A DNA stretch of 64,000 bases from JANQMY01 sp965227095 (GTDB lineage: Bacteria > Pseudomonadota > Alphaproteobacteria > JANQMY01), in contig CBDDFL010000002.1 of the NCBI GenBank assembly GCA_965227095.1, positions 1,302,001 to 1,366,000 on the forward strand, in the 5' to 3' direction. The notes under the pieces were generated by a model that was not told the origin of the DNA, did not search any database, and was given only the letters and a program-made list of their open reading frames with translations. Below, one piece after another: positions 52,148 through 60,444 of this stretch (within the stretch, counting starts at the first letter, position 1; each line of letters begins with the position of its first letter). Made by a program: the position numbers and the translations under genes.

Positions 52148-52209
52148 GTCATCCTGGCCTTGCGCCGGGATCCATAACCCCTATGCCCGAAAATTGACAC
52201 TGGTGGTTG
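52148..52209. repeat. dispersed repeat B, copy 2
   Basis: Counterpart of 49302-49362: GTCATCCTGGCCTTGCGCCG, GGATCCATAACCCC, then AAATTGACACTGGTGG. It lies in the 321-bp gap 51968-52288 before the autotransporter-like gene. That gap also holds ACGCGGCCCCTGGA near 52068, like the stretch near 51068, and no gene. Confidence 0.7.
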
Positions 52210-52288
52210 TCGGCGCTGGCGTTTGAATCATGGATTGAACTGGACCCGCCTTTGGCTCTATGGTTAACGGGCGAAGTGGGGGGCAGCC

Positions 52289-54121
52289 ATGTTGAATTGG
52301 CACAGTATTTCGCGTCATTTGTTACATCAGATGGGCGCAGTGCGGCATGTTACGGCAGCGAGTTGGGGGCTTGCCGTCGTGGCGATCTGTGTTGCCTTAT
52401 TCTCCAACCTGTCCGCTGCCAAAGCCCAAGCTGTGACCAGCCCGTCGCCAGGCTGTAACTTAGCCAATTCGGGGGCCCTGAACCTATTGGCGTCGGGCGG
52501 CACGCCGCTCAGCACAAATGTGACGGAGACATTTGTCTCTGGCGAGATATTGCTCTTTACCCTCGCGCCGGAATCGGGGGCAGATGCCTTCGTTCAACAT
52601 GTCACCAGCGGCGCCATTATCCTAAACGTAAGCGGTTCGTCGGGAGCGAACGAAAGTTTCACCATCCCAACAAGTGGTGTCTCCACCTTCTCACTATTTG
52701 TCGACCCGGTCACCGCCGCGGCGCTCAATGTGTCCTGCATCCCGAACCCAGGTCTCGGCGCGTCCACAATCCTTCAACATGTTGTCCGAAACTATATGTA
52801 CCGGCGCGCGAGTGTCCTGTTGTTCGATGAGCCGGAACGCACGACTTTCGCCGGTAAAAATCCTGATGCCCTTTGGAACGACGAGGAAGCCTTCGACCTG
52901 CGCGTAAGCGAAGACGGCAGCGCGATCGGATTTTCAGCGAACACTGGGCGTCTCTGGGGTGGGTGCGGCGATTTATGGGCGGAAGGTCAATACAACAATT
53001 ACTCATTTGATAGCGGCACGGACTTAGAAGGGGACCAAGTTATTTTCTACGTTGGTGCCGATTGTCAGCTTACGAATTGGTTGATGGCGGGCATTCTGAC
53101 ACAGCTTGATTGGACCGATGAAGGTTCTGACTTGCTGGGGGAATATGTCGATGGCTTTGGCTGGATGGTGGGCCCCTACCTGTCAGCCCGTCTTCATAAA
53201 AACATCTTCCTGGATCTTCGTGGCGCTTGGGGCAAAAGCAGCAACGATGTGACGATCACGGGGTTCGCAACAGGCGATGAATTCGATACGACCCGCTGGC
53301 TGATCCGCGGGGCCCTTACCGGCAACAAGCAGTTTGGCAATTGGCGTTTCACCCCAACCGCGGCGATTGTCTACTATGAAGAAACCCAAGATGCGTTCGG
53401 CAGCAATACGGGGTCCATTGTTCCAGGCCAAACGTTTGAATTGGGGCGCGCCACGTTTGAGCCGGAAATCGCCTATCGGCACCTGACCGAGAACGGGCTG
53501 TTGATCGAACCGCAGATGTCGTTGATCGGCATCTGGGATTTTGAGACCGCTGGCGATTTGTCCATCGTTGGGTGGGACATCGACGAAGATCAGTTACGGG
53601 CAGGCTTGAAAGCCGGCATTTTGTTCCACTGGGCCAATGGTTATTCGTTCAGAGCTTCCGGGGGATATGACGGCATCGGATCCAGCGAGTTTGAAAGCTT
53701 CAGTGGACGGATTACTTTGAACGTGCCATTTGGGCGAAAGTCTTCTGCCTCTCCCGGTCCGATAACGCCCACAGAGGTATCGGGCGTGCCGTTTGCGGAG
53801 GCGCCGCCAACAGGGCCGGTATTCGCCGAAGTGCCGTTTGATGGCGGCAAACAAAATCTGACGGCGGCGTCGCATCGGCGCGTGGCCTCGGCATGGGATC
53901 AAGCCCAAGGTGCTCAAATAAGCCGCGTGATCCTTGAAACAGGCATGGGCATGGGGGAAAGCACACCGGACGAGCGGATCTTTGCAGAAGCAAGGACGGA
54001 TGCGGTCAGAGCCGCCTTGATTGATCTGGGTGTTTCACCGGCGGCCATTCAGTCGCGGGTCGTGGAAGACGAAACGCTGACGGAAACTGTCAAAATCACC
54101 ATCGAATTCGCGCAGCCGTGA
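52289..54121 (+). CDS. autotransporter-barrel protein with OmpA-like C-terminus
   Basis: A 610-residue outer-membrane protein. A signal peptide (cleavage near AKAQA, about residue 47) follows a long N-terminal region. A short passenger-like part (about 50-160) with LFVDPVTAAALNVSC is followed by a barrel domain (about 165-490: GRLWGGCGDLWAEGQYNNYS, AGILTQLDWTDEGS, MVGPYLSARLHKNIFLDLRGAWGKS, ITLNVPFG) resembling autotransporter or Lpx-type barrels. After a Pro-rich linker (SPGPITPTEVSG) comes an OmpA-like domain (about 525-605: FDGGKQNLTAASHRRVASAW, EARTDAVRAALIDLGVSPAAIQSRVV). This domain order is uncommon; the OmpA part is divergent. Confidence 0.7.
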   Translation: MLNWHSISRHLLHQMGAVRHVTAASWGLAVVAICVALFSNLSAAKAQAVTSPSPGCNLANSGALNLLASGGTPLSTNVTETFVSGEILLFTLAPESGADAFVQHVTSGAIILNVSGSSGANESFTIPTSGVSTFSLFVDPVTAAALNVSCIPNPGLGASTILQHVVRNYMYRRASVLLFDEPERTTFAGKNPDALWNDEEAFDLRVSEDGSAIGFSANTGRLWGGCGDLWAEGQYNNYSFDSGTDLEGDQVIFYVGADCQLTNWLMAGILTQLDWTDEGSDLLGEYVDGFGWMVGPYLSARLHKNIFLDLRGAWGKSSNDVTITGFATGDEFDTTRWLIRGALTGNKQFGNWRFTPTAAIVYYEETQDAFGSNTGSIVPGQTFELGRATFEPEIAYRHLTENGLLIEPQMSLIGIWDFETAGDLSIVGWDIDEDQLRAGLKAGILFHWANGYSFRASGGYDGIGSSEFESFSGRITLNVPFGRKSSASPGPITPTEVSGVPFAEAPPTGPVFAEVPFDGGKQNLTAASHRRVASAWDQAQGAQISRVILETGMGMGESTPDERIFAEARTDAVRAALIDLGVSPAAIQSRVVEDETLTETVKITIEFAQP

Positions 54122-54157
54122 CGCGTCATTGACGATGGTCGGCGACACCCTGTTTCC

Positions 54158-54979
54158 TTAGCGCCGCGTCACCTCGTACAGCGCCACGGCGGCGGCATTG
54201 GAGACATTCAAGCTGGCCGGTGCGCCGGTGGTGGGCAGTTTGGCCAGCACATCGCAATTCTGACGGGTCAGGTGGCGCAGGCCCTTGCCCTCGGCGCCCA
54301 GGACCAGGGCCACATGGCCGGAGGTGTCAGCGTCATTGAGGTCCAGATCCACCTCATCGGCGAGGCCAATTCGGAAATAGCCCCAATCGGCAAGTTCCCG
54401 CAGGGCCCTGGCAAGGTTCGTCACATTGATCAACGGTATCCATTCCAAGGCGCCGGAGGCCGCTTTGGCCAGCGTGCCGGTGGCGGGGGCGCCGTTCCGG
54501 TCTTGCTGGATGACGGCTGTGGCGCCGAACGCGGCGGCGGACCGCAGTATCGCCCCCACATTGTGAGGGTCGGTCACTTGGTCGAGGATGATCACGGTTT
54601 GGCCGGGGGCGTCCGGTGAGGGCGCCACGGTTTCCAGATCCAGTTCGGGCAGGGGAGACGTCAGCACCGCGATGCCCTGATGGACGGCGCCGGGCGGCAG
54701 GATGCGCGAAATTGTCGCCGAATCACTCACCTCAAAAGGGTGGTTTGCCCCGTCGCCCAAAGTATCGAGGGCGTTTTTGGTGGCAATACCCCTCAAAATC
54801 TGGCGATTTGGATTGTCCAAGGCGGCCGCCACCGCATGCTGGCCAAACAGCCAAAGATCAGTGTTTTGCTGGCCTTTTGAACGTTTCCCGGACGGCTTTC
54901 GGCCATCATCGCCGGTGTCTCGGCGTCGGCCCCTAAATTCTGCGGATTTTGGCGCATTTGAGCGCTTGCGCTTTACCAT
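54158..54979 (-). CDS. rlmB: 23S rRNA (guanosine-2'-O-)-methyltransferase RlmB
   Basis: A 273-residue SpoU/TrmD-fold (SPOUT) methyltransferase. The substrate-binding N-terminal domain begins after a basic linker (KRKRSNAPKS...). The knot motifs are present: DPHNVGAILRSA at 137-148, LVLGAEGKGL at 225-234 and SLNVSNAAAVALYE near the end. This corresponds to modification of G2251 (E. coli numbering) in 23S rRNA. ATG 54979 is chosen; the frame is open to 55051. Its position before tRNA-Tyr and tuf is common in alphaproteobacteria. Confidence 0.93.
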   Translation of the reverse strand: MVKRKRSNAPKSAEFRGRRRDTGDDGRKPSGKRSKGQQNTDLWLFGQHAVAAALDNPNRQILRGIATKNALDTLGDGANHPFEVSDSATISRILPPGAVHQGIAVLTSPLPELDLETVAPSPDAPGQTVIILDQVTDPHNVGAILRSAAAFGATAVIQQDRNGAPATGTLAKAASGALEWIPLINVTNLARALRELADWGYFRIGLADEVDLDLNDADTSGHVALVLGAEGKGLRHLTRQNCDVLAKLPTTGAPASLNVSNAAAVALYEVTRR

Positions 54980-55201
54980 AGGAGCGCTTATATTCCGCCA
55001 CCTTGAGCCACGCAACCAACGTGAAAAAAGCCTCTGAAACGCCGCAAGCAATTGATTCCGGCGGTCGGGGGCCTTTGTTCATGAGCGGGAGCTTGTGGCG
55101 AAAGTGGTTCGGTTGGCAAGTCAGCTTTGCAGGGCGTAAGGCGCAGTTTCAAACAAGTTCGGAAATCATAATCCAGATTGACGCCACTTGATTGGCGATC
55201 C

Positions 55202-55287
55202 GGAGGGGTGCCTGAGTGGTTAAAAGGGACGGGCTGTAAACCCGTTGACTTCGGTCTACGTTGGTTCGAATCCAACCCCCTCCACCA
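55202..55287 (+). tRNA. tRNA-Tyr(GTA)
   Basis: An 86-base cloverleaf with encoded CCA and a long variable arm (TTGACTTCGGTCTAC). Acceptor GGAGGGG/CCCCTCC, anticodon stem ACGGG/CCCGT around CTGTAAA (anticodon GTA), T-arm GTTGGTTCGAATCCAAC. First gene of the tRNA-tuf cluster. Confidence 0.97.
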
Positions 55288-55417
55288 GTTTCCGACGTGT
55301 TGAAAGGCACAGCGTTTCTGCAAAAGACGAAGATTTCAGCGAAGGGCCATAAGGGAAGGTGGATCTTGGGATTCATGTCCTGGCGCAACGTTGAAGAAGG
55401 TGGGTGTGAAGGATAAC

Positions 55418-55491
55418 GCGGGTGTAGCTCAACGGTAGAGCCGCAGCCTTCCAAGCTGAAGACGAGGGTTCGACTCCCTTCACCCGCTCCA
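55418..55491 (+). tRNA. tRNA-Gly(TCC)
   Basis: A 74-base cloverleaf with encoded CCA. Acceptor GCGGGTG/CACCCGC, anticodon loop CTTCCAA (anticodon TCC), T-arm with GGTTCGACTCC. The outer pair of the anticodon stem (G-A) is mismatched. 130 bp after tRNA-Tyr and 140 bp before tuf. Confidence 0.96.
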
Positions 55492-55631
55492 TTTTTGCCC
55501 CATGCCCTGTGTTTTGGGGGTGTATTGGGGGTTGGCTGTCGCCCGGTAGGGGACACGCCGGCGTACGGTTAACAACAGCTTAAGGGTCCTGCTGTAGAGG
55601 ACCACCTTTTTGACGACAAAAGAGAAAGATC

Positions 55632-56822
55632 ATGGCGAAGGAGAAGTTTGAGCGGACTAAGCCGCACTGTAACATCGGCACGATTGGTCACGTTGACCAT
55701 GGTAAGACGAGTTTGACAGCGGCGATCACGAAGGTTCTGGCCGAGACGGGTGGGGCTGAATTTTCCGCTTACGATGAGATCGACAAGGCGCCTGAAGAAA
55801 AGGCGCGCGGCATTACGATTTCGACGGCACACGTTGAGTATGAGACGGAGAACCGTCACTACGCGCACGTTGATTGCCCTGGTCACGCTGACTATGTGAA
55901 GAACATGATCACGGGCGCCGCTCAGATGGACGGTGCGATTTTGGTTGTGTCCGCGGCGGACGGCCCGATGCCTCAAACACGGGAGCACATTTTGTTGGCC
56001 CGTCAGGTGGGTGTGCCGGCGATCGTGGTGTTCATGAACAAAGTCGACCAGGTTGACGACGAAGAGTTGTTGGAACTGGTTGAAATGGAAATCCGTGAGC
56101 TGCTGTCATCTTACGAATTCCCGGGCGACGATATTCCGATCGTGAAGGGCTCGGCTCTTGTGGCGTTGGAAGATGGCGACCCTGCTCAAGGCAAGGAAGC
56201 GATCCTTGAATTGATGAAGGAAGTAGATGCCTACATCCCTCAGCCGGAACGTCCGAAGGATCAGCCATTCTTGATGCCTGTGGAAGACGTGTTCTCGATT
56301 TCCGGTCGCGGTACCGTTGTGACGGGCCGTGTGGAACGGGGCATCATCAATGTGGGCGATGAAATTGAAATCGTCGGCATCAAAGACACGCAGAAGACCA
56401 CGTGTACGGGTGTTGAAATGTTCCGGAAGCTTCTGGACCAAGGCGAAGCGGGCGACAATGTTGGGTGTCTGCTGCGCGGTGTTGGCCGTGAAGATGTGGA
56501 ACGGGGCCAGGTGCTTGCCGCACCCGGGTCGGTGACGCCGCATACGAAGTTCAAGGCGGAAGCCTACATCCTGACGAAAGAAGAGGGGGGCCGTCATACG
56601 CCGTTCTTCTCGAACTATCGTCCGCAGTTTTACTTCCGGACGACGGATGTGACGGGTGTTGTGACCTTGCCGGAAGGCACGGAAATGGTGATGCCTGGCG
56701 ATAACATCTCGATGGATGTTGAGTTGATTGTGCCGATTGCGATGGAAGAACAGCTTCGCTTCGCGATCCGCGAAGGCGGCCGCACCGTTGGTGCCGGCGT
56801 CGTCGCAAGCATTACTGAGTAG
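55632..56822 (+). CDS. tuf: elongation factor Tu
   Basis: A 396-residue translation GTPase that brings aminoacyl-tRNA to the ribosome. G1 GHVDHGKT at 19-26, switch I RGITIS, G3 DCPGH at 81-85, G4 NKVD at 136-139, then the two beta-barrel domains (GRGTVVTGRVERG; TPHTKFKAEAYIL; FRTTDVTG). It ends GAGVVASITE. Placed between tRNA-Gly and tRNA-Trp, and probably co-transcribed with them. Confidence 0.99.
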   Translation: MAKEKFERTKPHCNIGTIGHVDHGKTSLTAAITKVLAETGGAEFSAYDEIDKAPEEKARGITISTAHVEYETENRHYAHVDCPGHADYVKNMITGAAQMDGAILVVSAADGPMPQTREHILLARQVGVPAIVVFMNKVDQVDDEELLELVEMEIRELLSSYEFPGDDIPIVKGSALVALEDGDPAQGKEAILELMKEVDAYIPQPERPKDQPFLMPVEDVFSISGRGTVVTGRVERGIINVGDEIEIVGIKDTQKTTCTGVEMFRKLLDQGEAGDNVGCLLRGVGREDVERGQVLAAPGSVTPHTKFKAEAYILTKEEGGRHTPFFSNYRPQFYFRTTDVTGVVTLPEGTEMVMPGDNISMDVELIVPIAMEEQLRFAIREGGRTVGAGVVASITE

Positions 56823-56877
56823 GTAAGAGGACCACGAGCTTGAGTGGGGGTTTGGTTTCAGACCCCCTTGGTCTTGG

Positions 56878-56953
56878 AGGAGTGTAGCTCAACTGGCAGA
56901 GCACCGGTCTCCAAAACCGGGGGTTGGGGGTTCGATCCCCTCCACTCCTGCCA
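56878..56953 (+). tRNA. tRNA-Trp(CCA)
   Basis: A 76-base cloverleaf with encoded CCA. Acceptor AGGAGTG/CACTCCT, anticodon stem CCGGT/ACCGG around CTCCAAA (anticodon CCA), T-arm GGTTCGATCC. It lies 55 bp after tuf and 86 bp before secE. Confidence 0.97.
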
Positions 56954-57039
56954 GGACGACGGCTCGGGGAATTTAAGCAGGTTGGTTAGTCTGTAATCGG
57001 ACGAACCAACCGGCGCCGACAAAAGGACTAAAGACGGGA

Positions 57040-57228
57040 ATGGCGAAGACATCACCAATGCAGTTTCTGCGGGAGGTGCGTCAGGAGTTTCAGAAGGTCA
57101 CCTGGCCGAGCCGAAACGAAACAGCGATCACCACACTGATGGTTTTCATCATGGTGATCTTGGCGGCCACCTTCTTCTTCTTCGTCGACCTGATATTGCG
57201 AACCGGTTTGACCTATTTCTTGAACTAG
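57040..57228 (+). CDS. secE: protein translocase subunit SecE
   Basis: A 62-residue single-helix SecE of the short bacterial type. The conserved amphipathic segment FLREVRQEFQKVTWPSRNET precedes one transmembrane helix (about 31-57). It stabilises SecY in the Sec translocon. Gene order secE-nusG-rplK is conserved. Confidence 0.97.
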   Translation: MAKTSPMQFLREVRQEFQKVTWPSRNETAITTLMVFIMVILAATFFFFVDLILRTGLTYFLN

Positions 57229-57257
57229 TCGACCCGGCCGCACGGAGAACAATTTAG

Positions 57258-57788
57258 ATGACAGCCAAATGGTACATCGTTCACGCCTACTCGAACTTCG
57301 AAAAGAAAGTGGCGGAAGCGATTCAGGAACAAGCTGAACAGCAGGGACTCGAAGAGAACTTCGAGCAAGTGCTTGTGCCGACCGAAGAGGTTGTCGAAGT
57401 GCGCCGCGGCCAGCGCGTCAATGCCGAGCGGAAATTCTTCCCCGGCTATGTGCTGGTCAAGATGAACATGACCGACGAAGCCTATCACTTGGTGAAAAAT
57501 ACACCGAAAGTGACGGGCTTTTTAGGGTCGAATAACAAGCCGGTGCCGGTGAGCGATCGCGAAGTGGACGCGATCATGAACCAGGTGCAGGAAGGCATCG
57601 AACGGCCGAAGCCGTCGATCACCTTCGAAGTCGGCGAACAAGTGCGTGTTTGCGACGGCCCGTTTGCGTCGTTTAACGGCCTTGTGGAAGAGATTGATGA
57701 AGAACGGGCGCGGCTGAAAGTTGCGGTGTCTATTTTTGGACGTCCAACCCCGGTCGAGCTTGAGTACAGCCAAGTGGAGAAGTCGTAA
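57258..57788 (+). CDS. nusG: transcription termination/antitermination protein NusG
   Basis: A 176-residue NusG: NGN domain from KWYIVHAYSNFEKKVAEAI through FPGYVLVKM, a linker, then a KOW domain (FEVGEQVRVCDGPFASFNGLVEEI, ending VELEYSQVEKS). It links RNA polymerase to Rho or the ribosome. It begins 29 bp after secE. Confidence 0.98.
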   Translation: MTAKWYIVHAYSNFEKKVAEAIQEQAEQQGLEENFEQVLVPTEEVVEVRRGQRVNAERKFFPGYVLVKMNMTDEAYHLVKNTPKVTGFLGSNNKPVPVSDREVDAIMNQVQEGIERPKPSITFEVGEQVRVCDGPFASFNGLVEEIDEERARLKVAVSIFGRPTPVELEYSQVEKS

Positions 57789-57864
57789 GACCGCTTGCTT
57801 GGCGCATTCTGCGGGAGGCTAGCCAAAGCCGTACCGCGGACCCAAAAGCCCAATTGTGGGCACT

Positions 57865-57884
57865 CCCCCGACATGGTGCGGGGG
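57865..57884 (+). promoter_or_regulatory. hairpin in the rplK leader
   Basis: CCCCCG (57865-57870) pairs with CGGGGG (57879-57884) just upstream of the rplK ribosome site. The L11-L1 operon is often autoregulated by L1 binding its leader; this hairpin is in the right place, but I cannot confirm it is an L1 site. Confidence 0.35.
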
Positions 57885-57900
57885 CACAGAAGGGAAAGAC

Positions 57901-58329
57901 ATGGCGAAGAAAGTAGAAGGGTACCTAAAGCTTCAGGTGCCTGCGGGGGCGGCGAACCCGTCACCGCCTATTGGGCCTGCGCTCGGTCAGCGTGGCCTCA
58001 ATATTATGGAATTTTGCAAGGCCTTTAATGCCAAGACGCAGGAGATGGAAAAAAACATGCCCCTGCCGACGACGATAACGATTTACTCCGATAAGTCGTT
58101 CACGTTCGACATTAAGACGGCACCGGCCTCGTACTATTTGAAGAAAGCCGCGAAGCTTCCAAAGGGCGGTCAAACGCCTGGTTTGGCTGTGGCGGGCAGC
58201 GTCACCATGGCTCAGGTGCGCGAAATCGCCGAAGCGAAAATGAAAGACCTCAATGCCAACGACATTGATGCGGCAGCCAAGATCATCGCGGGTTCCGCCC
58301 GGTCGATGGGTCTTGAGGTGAAGGAGTAG
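57901..58329 (+). CDS. rplK: 50S ribosomal protein L11
   Basis: A 142-residue L11: MAKKVEGYLKLQVPAGAANPSPPIGPALGQRGLNIMEFCKAFN start, GGQTPG and the C-terminal RNA-binding domain ending GSARSMGLEVKE. AGAAGGGA precedes ATG 57901. Co-transcribed with rplA four bases downstream. Confidence 0.98.
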   Translation: MAKKVEGYLKLQVPAGAANPSPPIGPALGQRGLNIMEFCKAFNAKTQEMEKNMPLPTTITIYSDKSFTFDIKTAPASYYLKKAAKLPKGGQTPGLAVAGSVTMAQVREIAEAKMKDLNANDIDAAAKIIAGSARSMGLEVKE

Positions 58330-58333
58330 GGCG

Positions 58334-59032
58334 ATGGCGAAAGCTGGAAAAAGAACGCGCAACGCCCGCGAAGGGTTGGATGCCGACAAGCTGTACGATG
58401 TGGCTGAAGCGGTAAAGCTGGTGAAAGAACGCGCCACCGCCAAATTCGATGAAACCATCGAGCTGGCCATGAATTTGGGTGTGGATCCGCGTCACGCCGA
58501 CCAAATGGTGCGCGGCGTGTGCCAATTGCCAAGCGGGTCCGGGCGCAGCGTGCGCGTTGGTGTGTTTGCCAAAGGCGCTAAAGCCGACGAAGCCAAAGCC
58601 GCCGGTGCCGACGTGGTGGGCGCCGAGGAACTGGCCGATCAGGTGCAGGCGGGCAATATCGATTTCGATCGCTGCATCGCCACGCCGGACATGATGCCGG
58701 TCGTTGGCCGTTTGGGGAAAGTGTTGGGCCCGCGGGGCATGATGCCGAACCCGAAAGTGGGCACGGTGACCAATGATCTGGAAGAAGCCATTAAGGCGTC
58801 CAAAGGTGGTCAGGTGGAGTTCCGCGTAGAAAAAGCGGGCATCGTCCATGCGGGCGTCGGCAAGGCAAGTTTCACGGAAGACCAGATCCTGGCCAATGTG
58901 AAAGCCTTGGTCGACAGCATCGTGAAGGCGAAGCCGTCGGGCGCCAAAGGCACCTATGTGAAAAAAGTCGCTTTGAGTTCCACCATGGGACCGGGCGTGA
59001 AGATTGACCTGTCGAGCGTGATTGGCGCTTAA
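58334..59032 (+). CDS. rplA: 50S ribosomal protein L1
   Basis: A 232-residue L1: GKRTRNAREG start, ETIELAMNLGVDPRHADQMVRG, KVLGPRGMMPNPKVGTVT and the terminal GVKIDLSSV. It binds the L1 stalk of 23S rRNA and, in the family, its own operon leader. A pair of hairpins follows at 59042. Confidence 0.98.
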   Translation: MAKAGKRTRNAREGLDADKLYDVAEAVKLVKERATAKFDETIELAMNLGVDPRHADQMVRGVCQLPSGSGRSVRVGVFAKGAKADEAKAAGADVVGAEELADQVQAGNIDFDRCIATPDMMPVVGRLGKVLGPRGMMPNPKVGTVTNDLEEAIKASKGGQVEFRVEKAGIVHAGVGKASFTEDQILANVKALVDSIVKAKPSGAKGTYVKKVALSSTMGPGVKIDLSSVIGA

Positions 59033-59041
59033 CAGGCTGTG

Positions 59042-59098
59042 TTTTCGGCGGGGCCTTCGGGTGCCGCCGAAAAGTTGGAAGCCGGATTATTGGCTTCC
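59042..59098 (+). other. two consecutive hairpins between rplA and rplJ
   Basis: First stem 59042-59055 with 59060-59073, loop TTCG, two mismatches. Second stem GGAAGCC (59077-59083) with GGCTTCC (59092-59098). No T-run follows either. They may be processing sites or partial termination between the L11 and L10 operons. Confidence 0.55.
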
Positions 59099-59105
59099 AT
59101 CCTGT

Positions 59106-59200
59106 CCAAGATTGCAGGTGGGTGAAAACCCTTAAGTCATTTGGGCCTGCATGAGACGGGGAGACAAACCGGATAGACCCACACCGTTCCTGGAACGGTC
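59106..59200 (+). promoter_or_regulatory. L10 leader of rplJL
   Basis: The stretch with TGCAGGTGGGTGAAAACCC, then GGGCCTGCATGAGACGG resembles the ribosomal protein L10 leader: GCAGG/CCTGC closes an arm and the GTGAAAACCC and ATGAGACGG parts are typical. In the family, the L10-L12 complex binds it and represses rplJL translation. Boundaries are approximate. The rest of the 314-bp gap up to rplJ shows no gene. Confidence 0.7.
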
Positions 59201-59346
59201 GTGATGTTTTGATGGATTGAACCCTTGGGCAGGCTCGTAACGCCGGTGGTGGTTACGTGCCTTTTGGGCCGTGATTGCCGGCGGCAGGGACTGACTTGGG
59301 CGAGAAGCAGAATGGGCGCTTCTCACCAAAACACTGGAGAATGACA

Positions 59347-59865
59347 GTGAACAGAGCCCAAAAATCGGATCTGGTTCAAGATCTCAACGGCGTGTTCTCG
59401 AGCACATCTGTCGTGGTCGTTGCCCACTATTCGGGTATGACGGTGAACGACATGGTGCAATTGCGCGGGCGCATGTCTGAGGTTGGCGCCTCATTCCGAG
59501 TCACCAAAAACCGGCTGACGAAACTTGCCCTTGAAGGAACGCCCTGCGATGGCATCGCGGATTTGTTCAAAGGGCCCACAGCGATCGCATACAGCGACGA
59601 TCCCGTGGCGGCTCCTAAAGTCATGGTCGACTTTGCCAAAGAGAACGAAAAACTAATCGTTCTTGGCGGCGTGATGGAGAGCACCGTTCTGGATTCTGCT
59701 GGCGTGAAAGCGCTTGCCTCCATGCCGTCACTTGACGAGCTGCGGGCGAAGATTGTGGGCATGGTGAGCACTCCCGCAACGCGGATTGCAGGTGTCCTCC
59801 AAGCACCGGCTGGCCAATTGGCCCGCGTGGTGGGTGCCTATGCGGCACAAGGCGAAGAGGCGTAA
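59347..59865 (+). CDS. rplJ: 50S ribosomal protein L10
   Basis: A 172-residue L10 that anchors L7/L12 dimers on the ribosome. NRAQKSDLVQDLNGVFSSTS, VAHYSGMTVNDMVQLRG, FRVTKNRLTKLAL and the C-terminal L12-binding helix. The start is taken as GTG 59347, nine bases after GGAG; ATG 59341 in the same frame is only three bases away and adds two residues. It lies downstream of the L10 leader. Confidence 0.95.
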   Translation: MNRAQKSDLVQDLNGVFSSTSVVVVAHYSGMTVNDMVQLRGRMSEVGASFRVTKNRLTKLALEGTPCDGIADLFKGPTAIAYSDDPVAAPKVMVDFAKENEKLIVLGGVMESTVLDSAGVKALASMPSLDELRAKIVGMVSTPATRIAGVLQAPAGQLARVVGAYAAQGEEA

Positions 59866-59913
59866 GCCGGCTGAAACTGAAACTTATTGGTTCAATCCTG
59901 AAGGAAGAAACTG

Positions 59914-60294
59914 ATGGCAAATTTGGAACAAATCGTAGAGGACCTTTCCAGCCTCACAGTTTTGGAAGCCGCTGAGCTTTCAAAGCTTCTCGAAGAAAAA
60001 TGGGGCGTGTCTGCTGCAGCACCTGTTGCTGTTGCGGCTGCTCCGGGTGCAGGCGGTGACGCCGGTGCCGCAGCTGAAGAAAAGACCGACTTCACCGTTG
60101 TCTTGGCTTCTGCTGGCGACAAGAAAATCAATGTCATTAAAGAAGTGCGCACGATCACCGGTCTTGGCCTGAAAGAAGCCAAGGAATTGGTGGAAGGTGC
60201 ACCGAAAGACATCAAAGCGGACGTACCGAAAGAGGAAGCCGAAGAAATCAAGGCGAAGCTCGAAGGTGCAGGCGCAACTGTTGAACTGAAGTAA
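59914..60294 (+). CDS. rplL: 50S ribosomal protein L7/L12
   Basis: A 126-residue L7/L12: N-terminal dimerisation helices (LEQIVEDLSSLTVLEAAELSKLLEEKWGV), an Ala-rich hinge (AAPVAVAAAPGAGGDAGAAAEE), then the factor-binding domain (KINVIKEVRTITGLGLKEAKELVEGAPK). Ends GATVELK. It recruits translation GTPases such as EF-Tu. Confidence 0.98.
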   Translation: MANLEQIVEDLSSLTVLEAAELSKLLEEKWGVSAAAPVAVAAAPGAGGDAGAAAEEKTDFTVVLASAGDKKINVIKEVRTITGLGLKEAKELVEGAPKDIKADVPKEEAEEIKAKLEGAGATVELK

Positions 60295-60307
60295 TTCGGT
60301 TTTGGGG

Positions 60308-60336
60308 ACCGGCGGCGGCAAAGCGCTGCTGCCGGT
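60308..60336 (+). other. hairpin between rplL and rpoB
   Basis: ACCGGCGGCGGC (60308-60319) pairs with GCTGCTGCCGGT (60325-60336) with two wobble pairs. No T-run follows. In this position other bacteria have a partial terminator or RNase III site that lowers rpoB expression relative to rplL. Confidence 0.6.
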
Positions 60337-60444
60337 ATCCATCAGAGTTTGCCGGTTCTCTTTAACAAGACCGGACGAGATTATGGGGTGTGATGCTGGT
60401 GCCCATAGATTCGCAGCATCGAGACTAGATTGCGAGGACATGTA

